DNA from: Caryophanales bacterium | GTDB lineage: Bacteria > Bacillota_I > Bacilli_A > RFN20 > JAISJY01 | Direction: 5' to 3' | Length of the DNA: 40,493 nt | Assembly (NCBI GenBank): GCA_031261365.1 | Contig: JAISJY010000080.1 | Span: 1-40,493, forward strand | Part shown: piece after piece, positions 8,389-16,262 of the stretch | Layout: each line of letters opens with the position of its first letter | How positions within the stretch are numbered: position 1 is the stretch's first letter | Made by a program: the position numbers and the translations under genes | Notes under the pieces: model-generated | The model's input: the letters and a program-made list of their open reading frames with translations, nothing else | What the model was told of the DNA's origin: nothing | Database searches by the model: none

Positions 8389-8572
8389 AGATAAATGAAA
8401 AGAAAGAGTATGAAACAATAATAAAATGCAATAAATCTAATATTTATTTTGTCTGTTGAGCAATATAAAAAGCACTCCTTTATTATTTTCTATTTGTACT
8501 TAAATATATTTAGCTATCTTTCGTTGCTTATAGTTTGTTATTGTTTTTGCTTTTCGCGGTTATTATCTACTG

Positions 8573-9046
8573 CTAAATAATTTCAATATCAGTGTGCCGT
8601 TTAATTGCCTCAACTATTTTATTTGTAGCCATTATTTGAATTTGTCCTTTTTGAGACCTTGCTTTTCCGATTGTCATATTATATAAACTAGTTTTTGAAA
8701 AAAATATCCAGCCTCCATAAAAGGGATAACCTTTATATCTTATTTCAACTATTTCTTCCCATGCTATTTGCTTTTTAAAAAATATTTTAAATAAAGAGGA
8801 CTTTACCCCATAATCAGATATTTCTATTACTTTGCAAAACTTTCCAATAGACCAAATAAATAGTCCAAATGGAATAATTCCAAACATTATAAATATAGAT
8901 ATGTCTAAAAAAACAGTTCTACCAGTCGCAATATCTGCAAAAAAGGATAAGTACATTATCAAAACTCCTATTAAAACTAGAAAAAGTGTTCCAAAAGGCA
9001 TAACCAATGAACAAATAAACTTTTCTTTTGTTTTTTCCTTATCCAT
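8573..9046 (-). CDS. membrane protein with PH-like domain, function unknown
   Basis: This is a 157-residue protein with two closely spaced hydrophobic segments (about 12-35 and 46-68), then a soluble part containing ISDYGVKSSLF and IAWEEIVEIRY. That pattern of strands is seen in small bacterial PH-like membrane proteins. SD AAAGGAGA lies about 11 nt before the ATG. It starts 29 nt after the stop of the lipoprotein gene at 9076-9516 and is read in the same direction, so the two are probably one transcript from the promoter at 9544-9571. The function is unknown; a two-gene surface or envelope unit is the only thing the context suggests. Confidence 0.6.
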   Translation of the reverse strand: MDKEKTKEKFICSLVMPFGTLFLVLIGVLIMYLSFFADIATGRTVFLDISIFIMFGIIPFGLFIWSIGKFCKVIEISDYGVKSSLFKIFFKKQIAWEEIVEIRYKGYPFYGGWIFFSKTSLYNMTIGKARSQKGQIQIMATNKIVEAIKRHTDIEII

Positions 9047-9075
9047 TTTATCTATTTTCTCCTTTGCTCTTGTTT

Positions 9076-9516
9076 CTAAAAAGGGGTACGCTCAAAAATT
9101 AAAATAAAATTGCCAGTGATAAAATACACTTCTCCACTAGAATAAAACACTTTTCCATCAGCAATTCTATATTCATAGTACGCAATACTTAATATTTTGT
9201 TTTCAGAAAGACTATCGAAAAAATTAATAATAAGTTTGCATGCAAATTTAATTCTATCATTTTTGTTTTCGGTCGTTTTCTTATAGGGAAAGCCACCAAT
9301 TTGTGAAATAACCCATGAAATTTGCTTGTCTTGAGATAGAGTTCGGTTAAGAACACTCGCTCCGTCTTCATATATTAATTCAATTTTACTAAGATTTTCT
9401 GCTAGAAAGGGGACTTCCAAATTGGGCCATCCTCTAGTGTCGTATCCGCAACCTGAAAGAACTAAACCAAAAACGATAAAGACAAGAAACCGCCGAAACC
9501 GCATGAACTTTGACAT
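9076..9516 (-). CDS. small putative lipoprotein, function unknown
   Basis: This is a protein of 146 residues with a basic N-terminus (KFMRFRRF), a hydrophobic stretch and a lipobox LVLSGC (Cys near residue 22), so it is predicted to be lipid-anchored outside the cell. The rest alternates short strands and helices with no domain I recognise. I chose the ATG at 9516 because GGAGG (plus 9522-9526) sits at ideal distance. The in-frame ATG at 9528 contains that SD (ATGGAGGAAAATATG) and would add four residues. It is probably cotranscribed with the PH-like membrane protein downstream. Confidence 0.68.
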   Translation of the reverse strand: MSKFMRFRRFLVFIVFGLVLSGCGYDTRGWPNLEVPFLAENLSKIELIYEDGASVLNRTLSQDKQISWVISQIGGFPYKKTTENKNDRIKFACKLIINFFDSLSENKILSIAYYEYRIADGKVFYSSGEVYFITGNFILIFERTPF

Positions 9517-9543
9517 ATTTTCCTCCATAATTGATATGAAATT

Positions 9544-9571
9544 ATTATACCACTCTATTTGTATACTTCAA
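9544..9571 (-). promoter_or_regulatory. promoter of the lipoprotein / PH-like protein unit
   Basis: On the minus strand TTGAAG (plus 9566-9571), 16 nt and TATAAT (plus 9544-9549). The predicted start leaves a leader of roughly 20 nt that contains the GGAGG site. Confidence 0.6.
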
Positions 9572-9577
9572 TATGTT

Positions 9578-10135
9578 TTATGGGGTTAGTTTTGACTTCT
9601 TTAAATATAAAAAAGCATTATCTGTTTGAAATTGTTGGAAACCTAACTTTTGATAAAGGTTAAGAGCCTTAGTATTAGTTTCATAAACCTCTAAAATAAA
9701 TTGTTTATAAGCACTTTCCTTTATAATAAAATTGATTAAATTAAAAGCAACACCTTGAAGTCTGTTTTCTTCTTTAACAGAAATAAACTCTAAAACACCT
9801 ATTTTATCATTAAGAGGGAAAGGGTATATCTTTTTAGTAAACTCATTATTAAGTTTATAATAAGCCAATAAACCTTTAAATAAACCAAAATGTTTTATTA
9901 ATTCTTTCTTTTTTAAAATAACAGTCGGTAAATTGTTTTTATTTATACCCGCTATACCAATTACTTGTTTATTATCAAGTGCTAAATAAAAAGTATCTAA
10001 AATAAACATATGAGCAAAACCATTAATTAATTTATTTTTATCTTTATTAATAAAAGAGATTTCTTCATAAAAACCATCTATAAAAACAGAACTCATTTGT
10101 TTTCTAGTATTTTCATTAGCTTTTATAAATATCAT
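9578..10135 (-). CDS. GNAT-family N-acetyltransferase
   Basis: This is a 185-residue protein of the GNAT fold, which transfers acetyl from acetyl-CoA to an amine. Motif A is FISVKEENRLQGVAFNLINF (the usual R/Q-x-x-G-x-A/G pyrophosphate loop appears as RLQGVA). Motif B is LEVYETNTKALNLYQKLGFQ, which is diagnostic. The substrate cannot be told. Its ATG overlaps the stop of the TnpB-like gene by 4 nt (ATGA), making it the last gene of an operon with a glycosyltransferase and UDP-galactopyranose mutase. Acetylation of an amino sugar or a cell-surface component would fit, but that is inference. Confidence 0.85.
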   Translation of the reverse strand: MIFIKANENTRKQMSSVFIDGFYEEISFINKDKNKLINGFAHMFILDTFYLALDNKQVIGIAGINKNNLPTVILKKKELIKHFGLFKGLLAYYKLNNEFTKKIYPFPLNDKIGVLEFISVKEENRLQGVAFNLINFIIKESAYKQFILEVYETNTKALNLYQKLGFQQFQTDNAFLYLKKSKLTP

Positions 10136-10638
10136 TGTTCTCTTAAAAAGAACCTAACATAATAATTAGCACTACTTTGAATTAGTTTCATTTTTATTAC
10201 TTCTCTATCTATTTTATCAATGTCTTGTAAAAACATAAATTGTTCATTATTTAAAAACTTAATTTTATAACCATTTAAAGTATAAGTTTCTTTTAATAAA
10301 GGAATAGAAGTCGCTTCACTTTTAAACTTTAAAACACCTGCTTGACTTTTGTCAGGTCTATTGATTAAAACATTAATGCTTTGTAATATTTGTCTTTTTA
10401 TTTCTTGTTTAGTTTCTAAAGGTAAATATTTCAATTCATAATTCATAACTTTATTATCTTGGTTAAAACCTTTAACATTTTTCAAAGAGACATCAAAAAG
10501 TTCGGGAGTTTTAGAAGCAACAACCGCATTATAAAACCATTTAGCTTCTAAAAACATCATCTTTAAAAACCACAAACTATCTTGACTTAAATTAGCTTTG
10601 TTTATTTTTAAATCAATAATATTAGGGTTCTTATTCAT
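10132..10638 (-). CDS. stand-alone N-terminal (WED/REC) part of an IS605/IS1341-type TnpB, no RuvC domain
   Basis: This protein has 168 residues. From memory of the family, the sequence follows the N-terminal half of a TnpB (OrfB) group. FLEAKWFYNAVVAS corresponds to the usual F-x-E-A-K-W-F-Y-N helix. ELKYLPLETKQEI matches the E-L-K-Y-L-x-x-x-x-K-Q segment. GVLKFKSEATSIPL matches the K-x-G-x-L-K-F-K-S-E block. The end IKMKLIQSSANYYVRF matches the N-A-x-L-x-x-x-x-x-D-Y-Y-x-x-x strand. Full TnpB proteins then enter the RuvC nuclease domain, but here the protein stops three residues later. Its ATG lies inside the glf stop (8-nt overlap) and its stop overlaps the GNAT start by 4 nt, so it is coupled on both sides. 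No RuvC remnant lies downstream. It could be a domesticated RNA- or DNA-binding domain or a decaying remnant. Confidence 0.65.
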   Translation of the reverse strand: MNKNPNIIDLKINKANLSQDSLWFLKMMFLEAKWFYNAVVASKTPELFDVSLKNVKGFNQDNKVMNYELKYLPLETKQEIKRQILQSINVLINRPDKSQAGVLKFKSEATSIPLLKETYTLNGYKIKFLNNEQFMFLQDIDKIDREVIKMKLIQSSANYYVRFFLREQ

Positions 10639-11722
10639 CTTTTATTCTTTCAAAAAGTTCTAAAGCTTTTTCAATAGTCTTGTCCATATCTAAATACGCA
10701 AAAGAACCTAACCTTCCTCCAAAAATAACCTTATTATCTTTTTGAGCTAAACTTAAATACTTTTGGTAAATGTTATTATTTTTTTCATCATTTATTGGGT
10801 AGTAAGCTTCTTTTCCCAGAGTCCAACTTTCTGAATATTCTTTAGTAATAAGAGTTTTAGGACCTCTTCTAAAATTAAAATGTTGGTGTTCTATAATACG
10901 GGTGAATGGTTCTTGATTAGAAGCATAATTAATGACAGCATTACCTTGAAAATCAGCAACATCTAGGTATTCGTCTTCAAATCTTAAACTTCTATAAGAG
11001 AGAGGACCAAACTTATAATCATAATATTCATCTATTTGTCCTGTGAAAATAATTTTATCATATTCAATATTATTTTTATTAGTAAAGAAATCATAATTTA
11101 ATTTAGTATCTATTCCTTCTAAAAGTTTTTCAATTAATTCAGTATAACCATTTGTCGCTATTCCTTGATAAATATCATTAAAGTAGTTGTTATCATAAAC
11201 AAATCTAATCGGTAATCTTTTAATAATGAAAGAAGGTAAGTTAATCGGAGCAGTTCCCCATTGTTTAGTAGTATAGTCTTTGATTAATTTTTCATATATT
11301 TCTTTACCAACCAATGATAAGGCTTGTTCTTCTAAATTATTAATTGTCGTGTATTTAACTTTTTCTTTTTCTAATTTTTCACGAGCCTCTTGAGGTGTTT
11401 TAGTCTTAAATAATTGATAAAAAGTATACATATTAAAAGGCAAGTTATAAAGAGTTCCTTTATAGTTGGCTAAAGGGCAATTAATGAAGTTATTAAAATT
11501 AACAAAACCATTGACATAATCCCAAACCTTTTTATTAGAAGTATGAAAAATATGAGCTCCATACTTGTGCACGATTATTCCTTCTTTATTATAAGTGTAG
11601 ATATTCCCACCTAAATGTTCTCGTTTATCAATAACTAAAACCTTTTTATTTATTTTGGTTAATTCATGAGCCATAACTGCCCCAAATAAACCACTACCAA
11701 CAATTAAATAATCATATTTCAT
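10631..11722 (-). CDS. glf: UDP-galactopyranose mutase
   Basis: Glf is a flavoenzyme converting UDP-galactopyranose to UDP-galactofuranose, the donor for galactofuranose in surface glycans. The 363 residues begin with the FAD-binding motif VGSGLFGAVMAHEL (residues 8-21), followed by RxHxGGN as KREHLGGN and the diagnostic YGAHIFHTSN. Also visible are TTKQWG, a late RxxEHQHFN (RIIEHQHFN), YPIND and GRLGSFAYLDMD, all in family order. The ATG is 1 nt past the stop of the upstream glycosyltransferase, so the two are coupled. Its stop codon overlaps the start of the TnpB-like gene. The neighbours point to synthesis of a galactofuranose-containing glycolipid or polysaccharide. Confidence 0.96.
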   Translation of the reverse strand: MKYDYLIVGSGLFGAVMAHELTKINKKVLVIDKREHLGGNIYTYNKEGIIVHKYGAHIFHTSNKKVWDYVNGFVNFNNFINCPLANYKGTLYNLPFNMYTFYQLFKTKTPQEAREKLEKEKVKYTTINNLEEQALSLVGKEIYEKLIKDYTTKQWGTAPINLPSFIIKRLPIRFVYDNNYFNDIYQGIATNGYTELIEKLLEGIDTKLNYDFFTNKNNIEYDKIIFTGQIDEYYDYKFGPLSYRSLRFEDEYLDVADFQGNAVINYASNQEPFTRIIEHQHFNFRRGPKTLITKEYSESWTLGKEAYYPINDEKNNNIYQKYLSLAQKDNKVIFGGRLGSFAYLDMDKTIEKALELFERIKDE

Positions 11723-11723
11723 T

Positions 11724-12743
11724 TTAATACCCTAACTTCTTTTGAACATATTTATAACCTCTATTGTAGACTATTCTTTGTAAGAAATAAGGTAGTCCAC
11801 CAATCCAACCAACCATTGTAAAGAAGAAAAGATGTCGGTATAATTTTATATCATGTTTCTTATATTCTCTTTTAATACTCCTAATTAATTTTATTTTATC
11901 TTTGGAATATTCAAAGGTTGTAAATAAAATCGCAATTAAATAGATATCTTCTATTTGTTTGAAAGTAATATTTCTTAATCCTTTGGAGAGTTTTTTAATC
12001 TCTTTATAAGAATAAGCGTAGAAAGCTTCATTTAAAACAAACAAATAATCTTTATATTTTTTAACACTTATTGAAACATTAATGGACTGGTCAGGTCTTC
12101 CAATAAAATATCTATATAAGTTAATCGGTAAATAATAAATATCTTTAACTAAAGGCATTACCATATAAGAAAACAATAAATCATCATAAGAAATCTTCAG
12201 AGGTAGGGAGATGTTAGCTTGTTTCAGAATAGATAGTTTAGCGGAAAAAGCATGTATCATAATTGGAGAAAAGACAGAGAAGTGACGGACCGAATTCCAA
12301 TTAGTTATTTGATTACTTGTCATATTAGTATATTCATGAAGAATAGATTTATTAGTATAAACATGTTCGTGAACATAATTAGTAAAGTAAATATCAATGT
12401 TTATCTTTTGATTATAATGTTCTTCTATTTTATCTAGAAAGGTTAATAAAGCTGTTTCGTCAAACCAATCATCAGAATCTAATACTTTAAAAAATAAACC
12501 ACTTCCTCTTTTTATACCTTCATTTATAGCAGAGCCATGTCCTCCATTTTCTTTATCTATGACAATAAAAATATTAGGGTAAGATAATTGATATTCTTGG
12601 GCTATCTTTAAGGTATTATCTTTGGAACCATCATTGACTATTAGAACTTCTAATTTTTCACCACCACAGAGACAAGAGTTTAAACATTTTCTTAAATATT
12701 CCTGACTGTTATAGCAAGGAACCACAATTGTTAATAGTTTCAT
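11724..12743 (-). CDS. family 2 glycosyltransferase
   Basis: This is a 339-residue GT-A fold inverting glycosyltransferase. The N-terminal nucleotide-sugar domain shows VVPCYNSQEYLRKCL, VLIVNDGSKDNT with the DGS motif, NGGHGSAINEGI and the metal-binding DSDDWF. The last 100 residues are basic and hydrophobic and end with a segment that may associate with the membrane. It is the first gene of the operon with glf, so a galactofuranosyl or related transferase is likely; the exact sugar is inferred. No SD precedes the ATG. Instead TATAAT stands exactly 6 nt upstream, predicting a leaderless message. It is divergently transcribed from the membrane protein gene at 12853. Confidence 0.88.
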   Translation of the reverse strand: MKLLTIVVPCYNSQEYLRKCLNSCLCGGEKLEVLIVNDGSKDNTLKIAQEYQLSYPNIFIVIDKENGGHGSAINEGIKRGSGLFFKVLDSDDWFDETALLTFLDKIEEHYNQKINIDIYFTNYVHEHVYTNKSILHEYTNMTSNQITNWNSVRHFSVFSPIMIHAFSAKLSILKQANISLPLKISYDDLLFSYMVMPLVKDIYYLPINLYRYFIGRPDQSINVSISVKKYKDYLFVLNEAFYAYSYKEIKKLSKGLRNITFKQIEDIYLIAILFTTFEYSKDKIKLIRSIKREYKKHDIKLYRHLFFFTMVGWIGGLPYFLQRIVYNRGYKYVQKKLGY

Positions 12744-12749
12744 TTAATA

Positions 12750-12755
12750 ATTATA
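12750..12755 (-). promoter_or_regulatory. -10 box of the glycosyltransferase operon, predicted leaderless
   Basis: TATAAT on the minus strand is followed by TATTAA and then the ATG at 12743. No SD can fit. The -35 is not evident at 16-18 nt spacing (AAAACC-like), so the promoter may need an activator. It shares a 100-nt divergent region with the promoter at 12816-12846. Confidence 0.45.
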
Positions 12756-12815
12756 TATCAAAAAGTCTAATTGGTTTTTAAGAAAATACAAATTGTTAAA
12801 TGAAGAAGTAAAAAG

Positions 12816-12846
12816 TTGCTTAATATTATTTTGATTTTTGTATAAT
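12816..12846 (+). promoter_or_regulatory. promoter of the membrane protein gene at 12853, predicted leaderless
   Basis: TTGCTT (12816-12821), a long 19-nt spacer and TATAAT (12841-12846) precede the ATG at 12853 by exactly 6 nt (AAGAGT). The predicted transcription start coincides with the ATG and there is no SD. Confidence 0.5.
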
Positions 12847-12852
12847 AAGAGT

Positions 12853-13554
12853 ATGAAAGAAAAAGTGTTATCGGTTGTTTTATTAGCTCTATCAATGTTT
12901 TTGTTTCTTTTAGTATTTTATGTTGGAAGAGATCATTTTTTAATTCCTTTTTTACATATTAATTTTAAATCAATATACTTATATATTTTTCTTATATCAG
13001 CAATGATGGTTGTAGCTGTTTGGGTGTTGTTTTTTGTTAAAAAGACACAAGATATTGCTTTTTTTATGTTGAAATATGCTTTTGTTTTTGTTTTTATTTT
13101 TATAATGTTCATGTCATTACTTGGTAATATGACATATTCTTATACTTCTTCTTTGAGTGAATATATGCATATTTCTAATCAAGATAAAGCGTATATGAAG
13201 AATAATAATTACTTTGATTTATTTCCAGCAAATACAGACAAAGGAACTCTTGATTTTTATTTTTATTATTCTGAAACGGGATTTCTTAGTGACCTTGTAA
13301 TTGATTTTACAATTATATATGATAATGAAACATTTTATAATGAAGAAGTTGATAGATTAAATATTTTTTCTGTTAATCATCAGCTCCGTTGGGATGGGAA
13401 TATGGCTTATTATTCTCCTTTTATTTCTAATCGTGGTTTTGTTTTAAATGAAGAAGGAAAAAGTATTAAATATTTTCTAACTAGGTTTTATGGCAAAGAT
13501 ATTTATTATGAACAATACATAAAACATATTAAGGACGAAGTCACATTTTATTGA
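12853..13554 (+). CDS. membrane protein with extracytoplasmic domain, function unknown
   Basis: This is a 233-residue protein with three hydrophobic segments in its first half (about 5-25, 40-62 and 70-95), then a soluble domain rich in aromatic residues (about 105-233) that ends ...KDEVTFY. No domain was recognised. An upstream in-frame TTG at 12838 gives five more residues, but that codon abuts the TATAAT box and would lie outside the predicted message, so I use the ATG at 12853. The gene is divergent from the glycosyltransferase operon and ends 14 nt before the converging hicB remnant. Confidence 0.6.
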   Translation: MKEKVLSVVLLALSMFLFLLVFYVGRDHFLIPFLHINFKSIYLYIFLISAMMVVAVWVLFFVKKTQDIAFFMLKYAFVFVFIFIMFMSLLGNMTYSYTSSLSEYMHISNQDKAYMKNNNYFDLFPANTDKGTLDFYFYYSETGFLSDLVIDFTIIYDNETFYNEEVDRLNIFSVNHQLRWDGNMAYYSPFISNRGFVLNEEGKSIKYFLTRFYGKDIYYEQYIKHIKDEVTFY

Positions 13555-13568
13555 ACTATGTTTGTTTT

Positions 13569-13969
13569 CTAGTTTTGCCCTAGTTTTCTCCGCAAAGCCT
13601 CTGCACTTACCGCCGATATATTCACTTTTCGTTTTTCTGCCATATATTTCAAATTATATGGTAATGTTATACTTGTTTTAACAGCTCGATTATCGTTGAG
13701 CTTGCGGTATTCCATTGTATCACAAGCGATAAGAGATACAAACTCGTTTGCTTTTATTTTTATATCTTTAATATTGCTTGGCTTTGGTAATTTTAATCCT
13801 TTATCTTCAGCGTGTAATAAAGACAATGGTAAGACATCGTTTGCCATAAATAGTGCCTCTTCTAATGTTTCACCACTTGTAAAGACGCCGATTTCTGTTT
13901 CTTCAAAGTCAGGGAATAAGACAGAATATCCTCCTCTGTAAATATTGCTGGATAAACATATTTTGCCAT
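13569..13969 (-). pseudogene. hicB: hicB-type antitoxin, frameshifted, without hicA
   Basis: From an ATG at 13969 with SD AAGGAGGA (plus 13974-13981) the frame reads MAKYVYPAIFTEED, then loses frame near 13930-13937. One frame over, the sequence continues as GGYSVLFPDFEETEIG, FTSGETLEEALFMANDVL and on to a ribbon-helix-helix end (VKTSITLPYNLKYMAEKR...). Together this is a complete HicB of about 133 residues. One missing base in the GAGGAGG run explains the break. An internal ATG at 13847 would still yield 92 residues holding the DNA-binding part. No HicA reading frame is present on either side. Either a solitary decayed antitoxin or a sequencing error; the SD and promoter remain intact. Confidence 0.8.
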
Positions 13970-14006
13970 AATTTCCTCCTTAGTTTTTCCGCCCCTCTTG
14001 GTTTAT

Positions 14007-14035
14007 ATTATACGCATAATTATACGCATTGTCAA
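14007..14035 (-). promoter_or_regulatory. promoter and repeated operator of hicB
   Basis: On the minus strand TTGACA (plus 14030-14035), exactly 17 nt, and TATAAT (plus 14007-14012) give a consensus promoter. The 11-bp word ATGCGTATAAT (minus strand) occurs twice, at plus 14019-14029 and 14007-14017, 12 nt apart, covering spacer and -10 box. That suits binding by a ribbon-helix-helix dimer array such as HicB itself (autorepression, inferred). Confidence 0.7.
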
Positions 14036-14160
14036 TGTTTTTTATAAATGGTGTATCGCTTTAGTTTTCTACTTAAATAAAAATATTAAAAAAAGATATT
14101 TCAAAGTTATGTTTAACAAATAAAACAACAAGGAATAGTTATTAAGAATAGTCAATTCGT

Positions 14161-14189
14161 TTGACAAAAAAATTAATAAATAATAAAAT
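14161..14189 (+). promoter_or_regulatory. promoter of the response regulator, predicted leaderless
   Basis: TTGACA (14161-14166), exactly 17 nt, and TAAAAT (14184-14189). Six bases (AGTCTT) separate the -10 box from the ATG at 14196, so the predicted message starts at the ATG. No SD is present. Confidence 0.65.
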
Positions 14190-14195
14190 AGTCTT

Positions 14196-14906
14196 ATGAA
14201 TATTAAAATAGCAATAGTAGATGATACTTTAAGTGAATATGAGAATTTAAAGAATTACATTTCTAAATATTTTAAAAATAGTCAAGATGTTGTTACCATT
14301 AGTTATTTTTCAGATGGCAAAGAAATCGTTGCTAAATACAAAGGTGATTTTGATATTATTTTAATGGACATTGATATGCCAATTATGGATGGAATGACTG
14401 CCGCCTTTAAAATAAGAGAAATAGACAAGGAAGTGGTTATTGTTTTTATAACTAATTTATCTACCTACGCTATTAAAGGTTATGAAGTCAATGCTTTAAG
14501 TTATTTATTAAAGCCTCTAAACTATTTTATCTTTTCCGAACAAATGAATAAAATTGTTGAAAGATTAAAAAAGAATATTAAACAAAGTATTTTAGTTACA
14601 ACATCAACATCAACCGATAAAGTTTTAATCAAAGATATTTTATACATTGAATCAGATGGGCATTATGTAGAAATAGTTACGAGTAAAGAAAAGTATTTTA
14701 CTAATGGTCCTTTAAAGAAATATGAACAAAACTTTTCTGATACTTTTGCTAAATGTAATAACAATTATCTAGTAAATCTATCTAATGTAGCCTCAGTTAA
14801 AGGAGATTTAGTATTGCTTTCTAAATGTGATTATAAATTAAAAATATCTCGGCAAAAGAAAAAAGTGTTTTTAGAAAGTTTAATGAAACACATAGGAGGA
14901 AACTAA
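14196..14906 (+). CDS. LytTR-family response regulator (AgrA/VirR type)
   Basis: This is a 236-residue transcription regulator. The receiver domain (about 3-120) has the acidic pair Asp9-Asp10, the phosphoacceptor Asp58 in LMDIDMP and the conserved Lys in LLKPLN. The output domain (about 135-232) is LytTR: DILYIESDGHYVEI followed by KYEQNF and NNYLVNLSNVASV matches the DNA-binding family used by AgrA. Its stop overlaps the kinase start by one base (TAATG), so the pair is coupled. No AgrB or AgrD-like gene lies nearby, so the signal is unknown. Being directly upstream of the GH3 locus it may control it, but that is only inferred from position. Confidence 0.92.
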   Translation: MNIKIAIVDDTLSEYENLKNYISKYFKNSQDVVTISYFSDGKEIVAKYKGDFDIILMDIDMPIMDGMTAAFKIREIDKEVVIVFITNLSTYAIKGYEVNALSYLLKPLNYFIFSEQMNKIVERLKKNIKQSILVTTSTSTDKVLIKDILYIESDGHYVEIVTSKEKYFTNGPLKKYEQNFSDTFAKCNNNYLVNLSNVASVKGDLVLLSKCDYKLKISRQKKKVFLESLMKHIGGN

Positions 14907-16210
14907 TGGACTTTCCAGAAATGTTACTAACCCCACCTCGTTTTTACACAGGTTTAGCAGAGTTTTTAGGTTGTTTACTTTTTATTATTCCTAGTCAAAA
15001 AAGGTTTAGTAGAAAGGTTACTGCTTTATTACTTTTAGTTTTTGCTATTGTTCAAATATTATTTCAATTACTATGTGGTATTATGCCTTTGTGGTTTTGG
15101 GTTATTGGTATGATAACCGCTGTTCTTATTATGGGCTTTTTTGTTCTCTTAATAAGCAAATATTCTTTATTAAAATGTATTCACTATACTTTGTTTGGTT
15201 TCATTATGGCAGAGTTCTTCGCTTCAATTGAATGGCAATTATATGCTTTTATTTTTAATGCAACTGAAGGTCAGTCTAAAACATTTGATGTACCTTTAAT
15301 GATTATAGTTTTTAGTGCTTTGTTTTCAAGTTTCTTATTTATTGAATTGTTTTCTAATAAGAAATATAAAGATTTTGAAGTATCTCTAGTTGATACAATA
15401 TTAGTTGTCTTTATCTCTTTAAGTGTTTTCACTATTTCTAATTTATCATTTTTAACACAAAATACTCCTTTTTCAACTTATAACAGTATTAATTATATTA
15501 GGACTCTAGTTGATTTATTAGGTGTTGCTATCTTTTATATTTACCGTATTTATAAGGTCTCTTTTAAAATGGGTATAGAAACTCAAGCAATGTCAAATAT
15601 CTTGCATAAAAATTATGACCAATATCGGCAATTCCAAAATACCATAGAAATATTTAATCAAAAATATCACGACTTTAAACATCAAATCGCGACCATTCGT
15701 TTAGAAAATGATAGTAATAAAAGGGAACAATATTTAGAAGAATTAGAAAATAATATTAAATCATTAAATGTTAAGTTTAATACAGGTAATGACATTTTAG
15801 ATAATATTTTAGCTTCCAAAGGTATGATATGTATTGAAAACAATATTACATTTACTTGTGTAGTAGATGGTTTTTTATTAAATGAAATATCTATTATGGA
15901 TTTATGTGCTATCTTTGGTAATGCTTTAGATAATGCTATATCAGCTGTTAAAAAGACTTCAGAGATAGAGAAAAGAGTTATTAATGTGGCTGTTTTTGCT
16001 AAAGATGAATTAGTTATTATTAGGTTTGAAAACTATTATGAAAGTGAAATTATCTTTAAAGACGGTTCATTTATTACAACTAAAAATGACCAAAAGTATC
16101 ATGGGTTTGGTATTAAGAGCATTCAAAATATTGTCAGCAAATATGATGGTCAAATTAGTATAGATACAAACAATAATTGGTTTAAGTTAATAATCATGTT
16201 GCACAAGTAA
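14906..16210 (+). CDS. sensor histidine kinase of the AgrC/GHKL type
   Basis: This is a 434-residue protein. The first 215 residues form about six membrane helices and are the likely sensor. A helical linker leads to the phosphorylation site YHDFKHQIATI, with His255 in the H-D-x-K setting usual for this class. The ATPase domain follows. The N box is FGNALDNAISAV, and the glycine-rich lid is seen as HGFGIKSIQNIVSKYDGQI. AGGAGGA (14894-14900) is a strong SD for the ATG, which overlaps the regulator stop. It phosphorylates the adjacent LytTR regulator by inference. No terminator is evident before the GH3 promoter, so some read-through is possible. Confidence 0.9.
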   Translation: MDFPEMLLTPPRFYTGLAEFLGCLLFIIPSQKRFSRKVTALLLLVFAIVQILFQLLCGIMPLWFWVIGMITAVLIMGFFVLLISKYSLLKCIHYTLFGFIMAEFFASIEWQLYAFIFNATEGQSKTFDVPLMIIVFSALFSSFLFIELFSNKKYKDFEVSLVDTILVVFISLSVFTISNLSFLTQNTPFSTYNSINYIRTLVDLLGVAIFYIYRIYKVSFKMGIETQAMSNILHKNYDQYRQFQNTIEIFNQKYHDFKHQIATIRLENDSNKREQYLEELENNIKSLNVKFNTGNDILDNILASKGMICIENNITFTCVVDGFLLNEISIMDLCAIFGNALDNAISAVKKTSEIEKRVINVAVFAKDELVIIRFENYYESEIIFKDGSFITTKNDQKYHGFGIKSIQNIVSKYDGQISIDTNNNWFKLIIMLHK

Positions 16211-16262
16211 AGAAGGGGTGAAATTACCAATTGTGTCAAAAAAAAGGCAGGTTATGCAATTT

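Noticed and set aside
8354..8572. Intergenic stretch searched for small RNA, tRNA or peptide genes
   Set aside because: Apart from the galM promoter only very short frames without SD and no stable hairpin were seen.
12838..12852. TTG start five codons upstream for the membrane protein gene
   Set aside because: The TTG abuts the TATAAT box and would lie upstream of the predicted transcription start; the ATG at 12853 is favoured.
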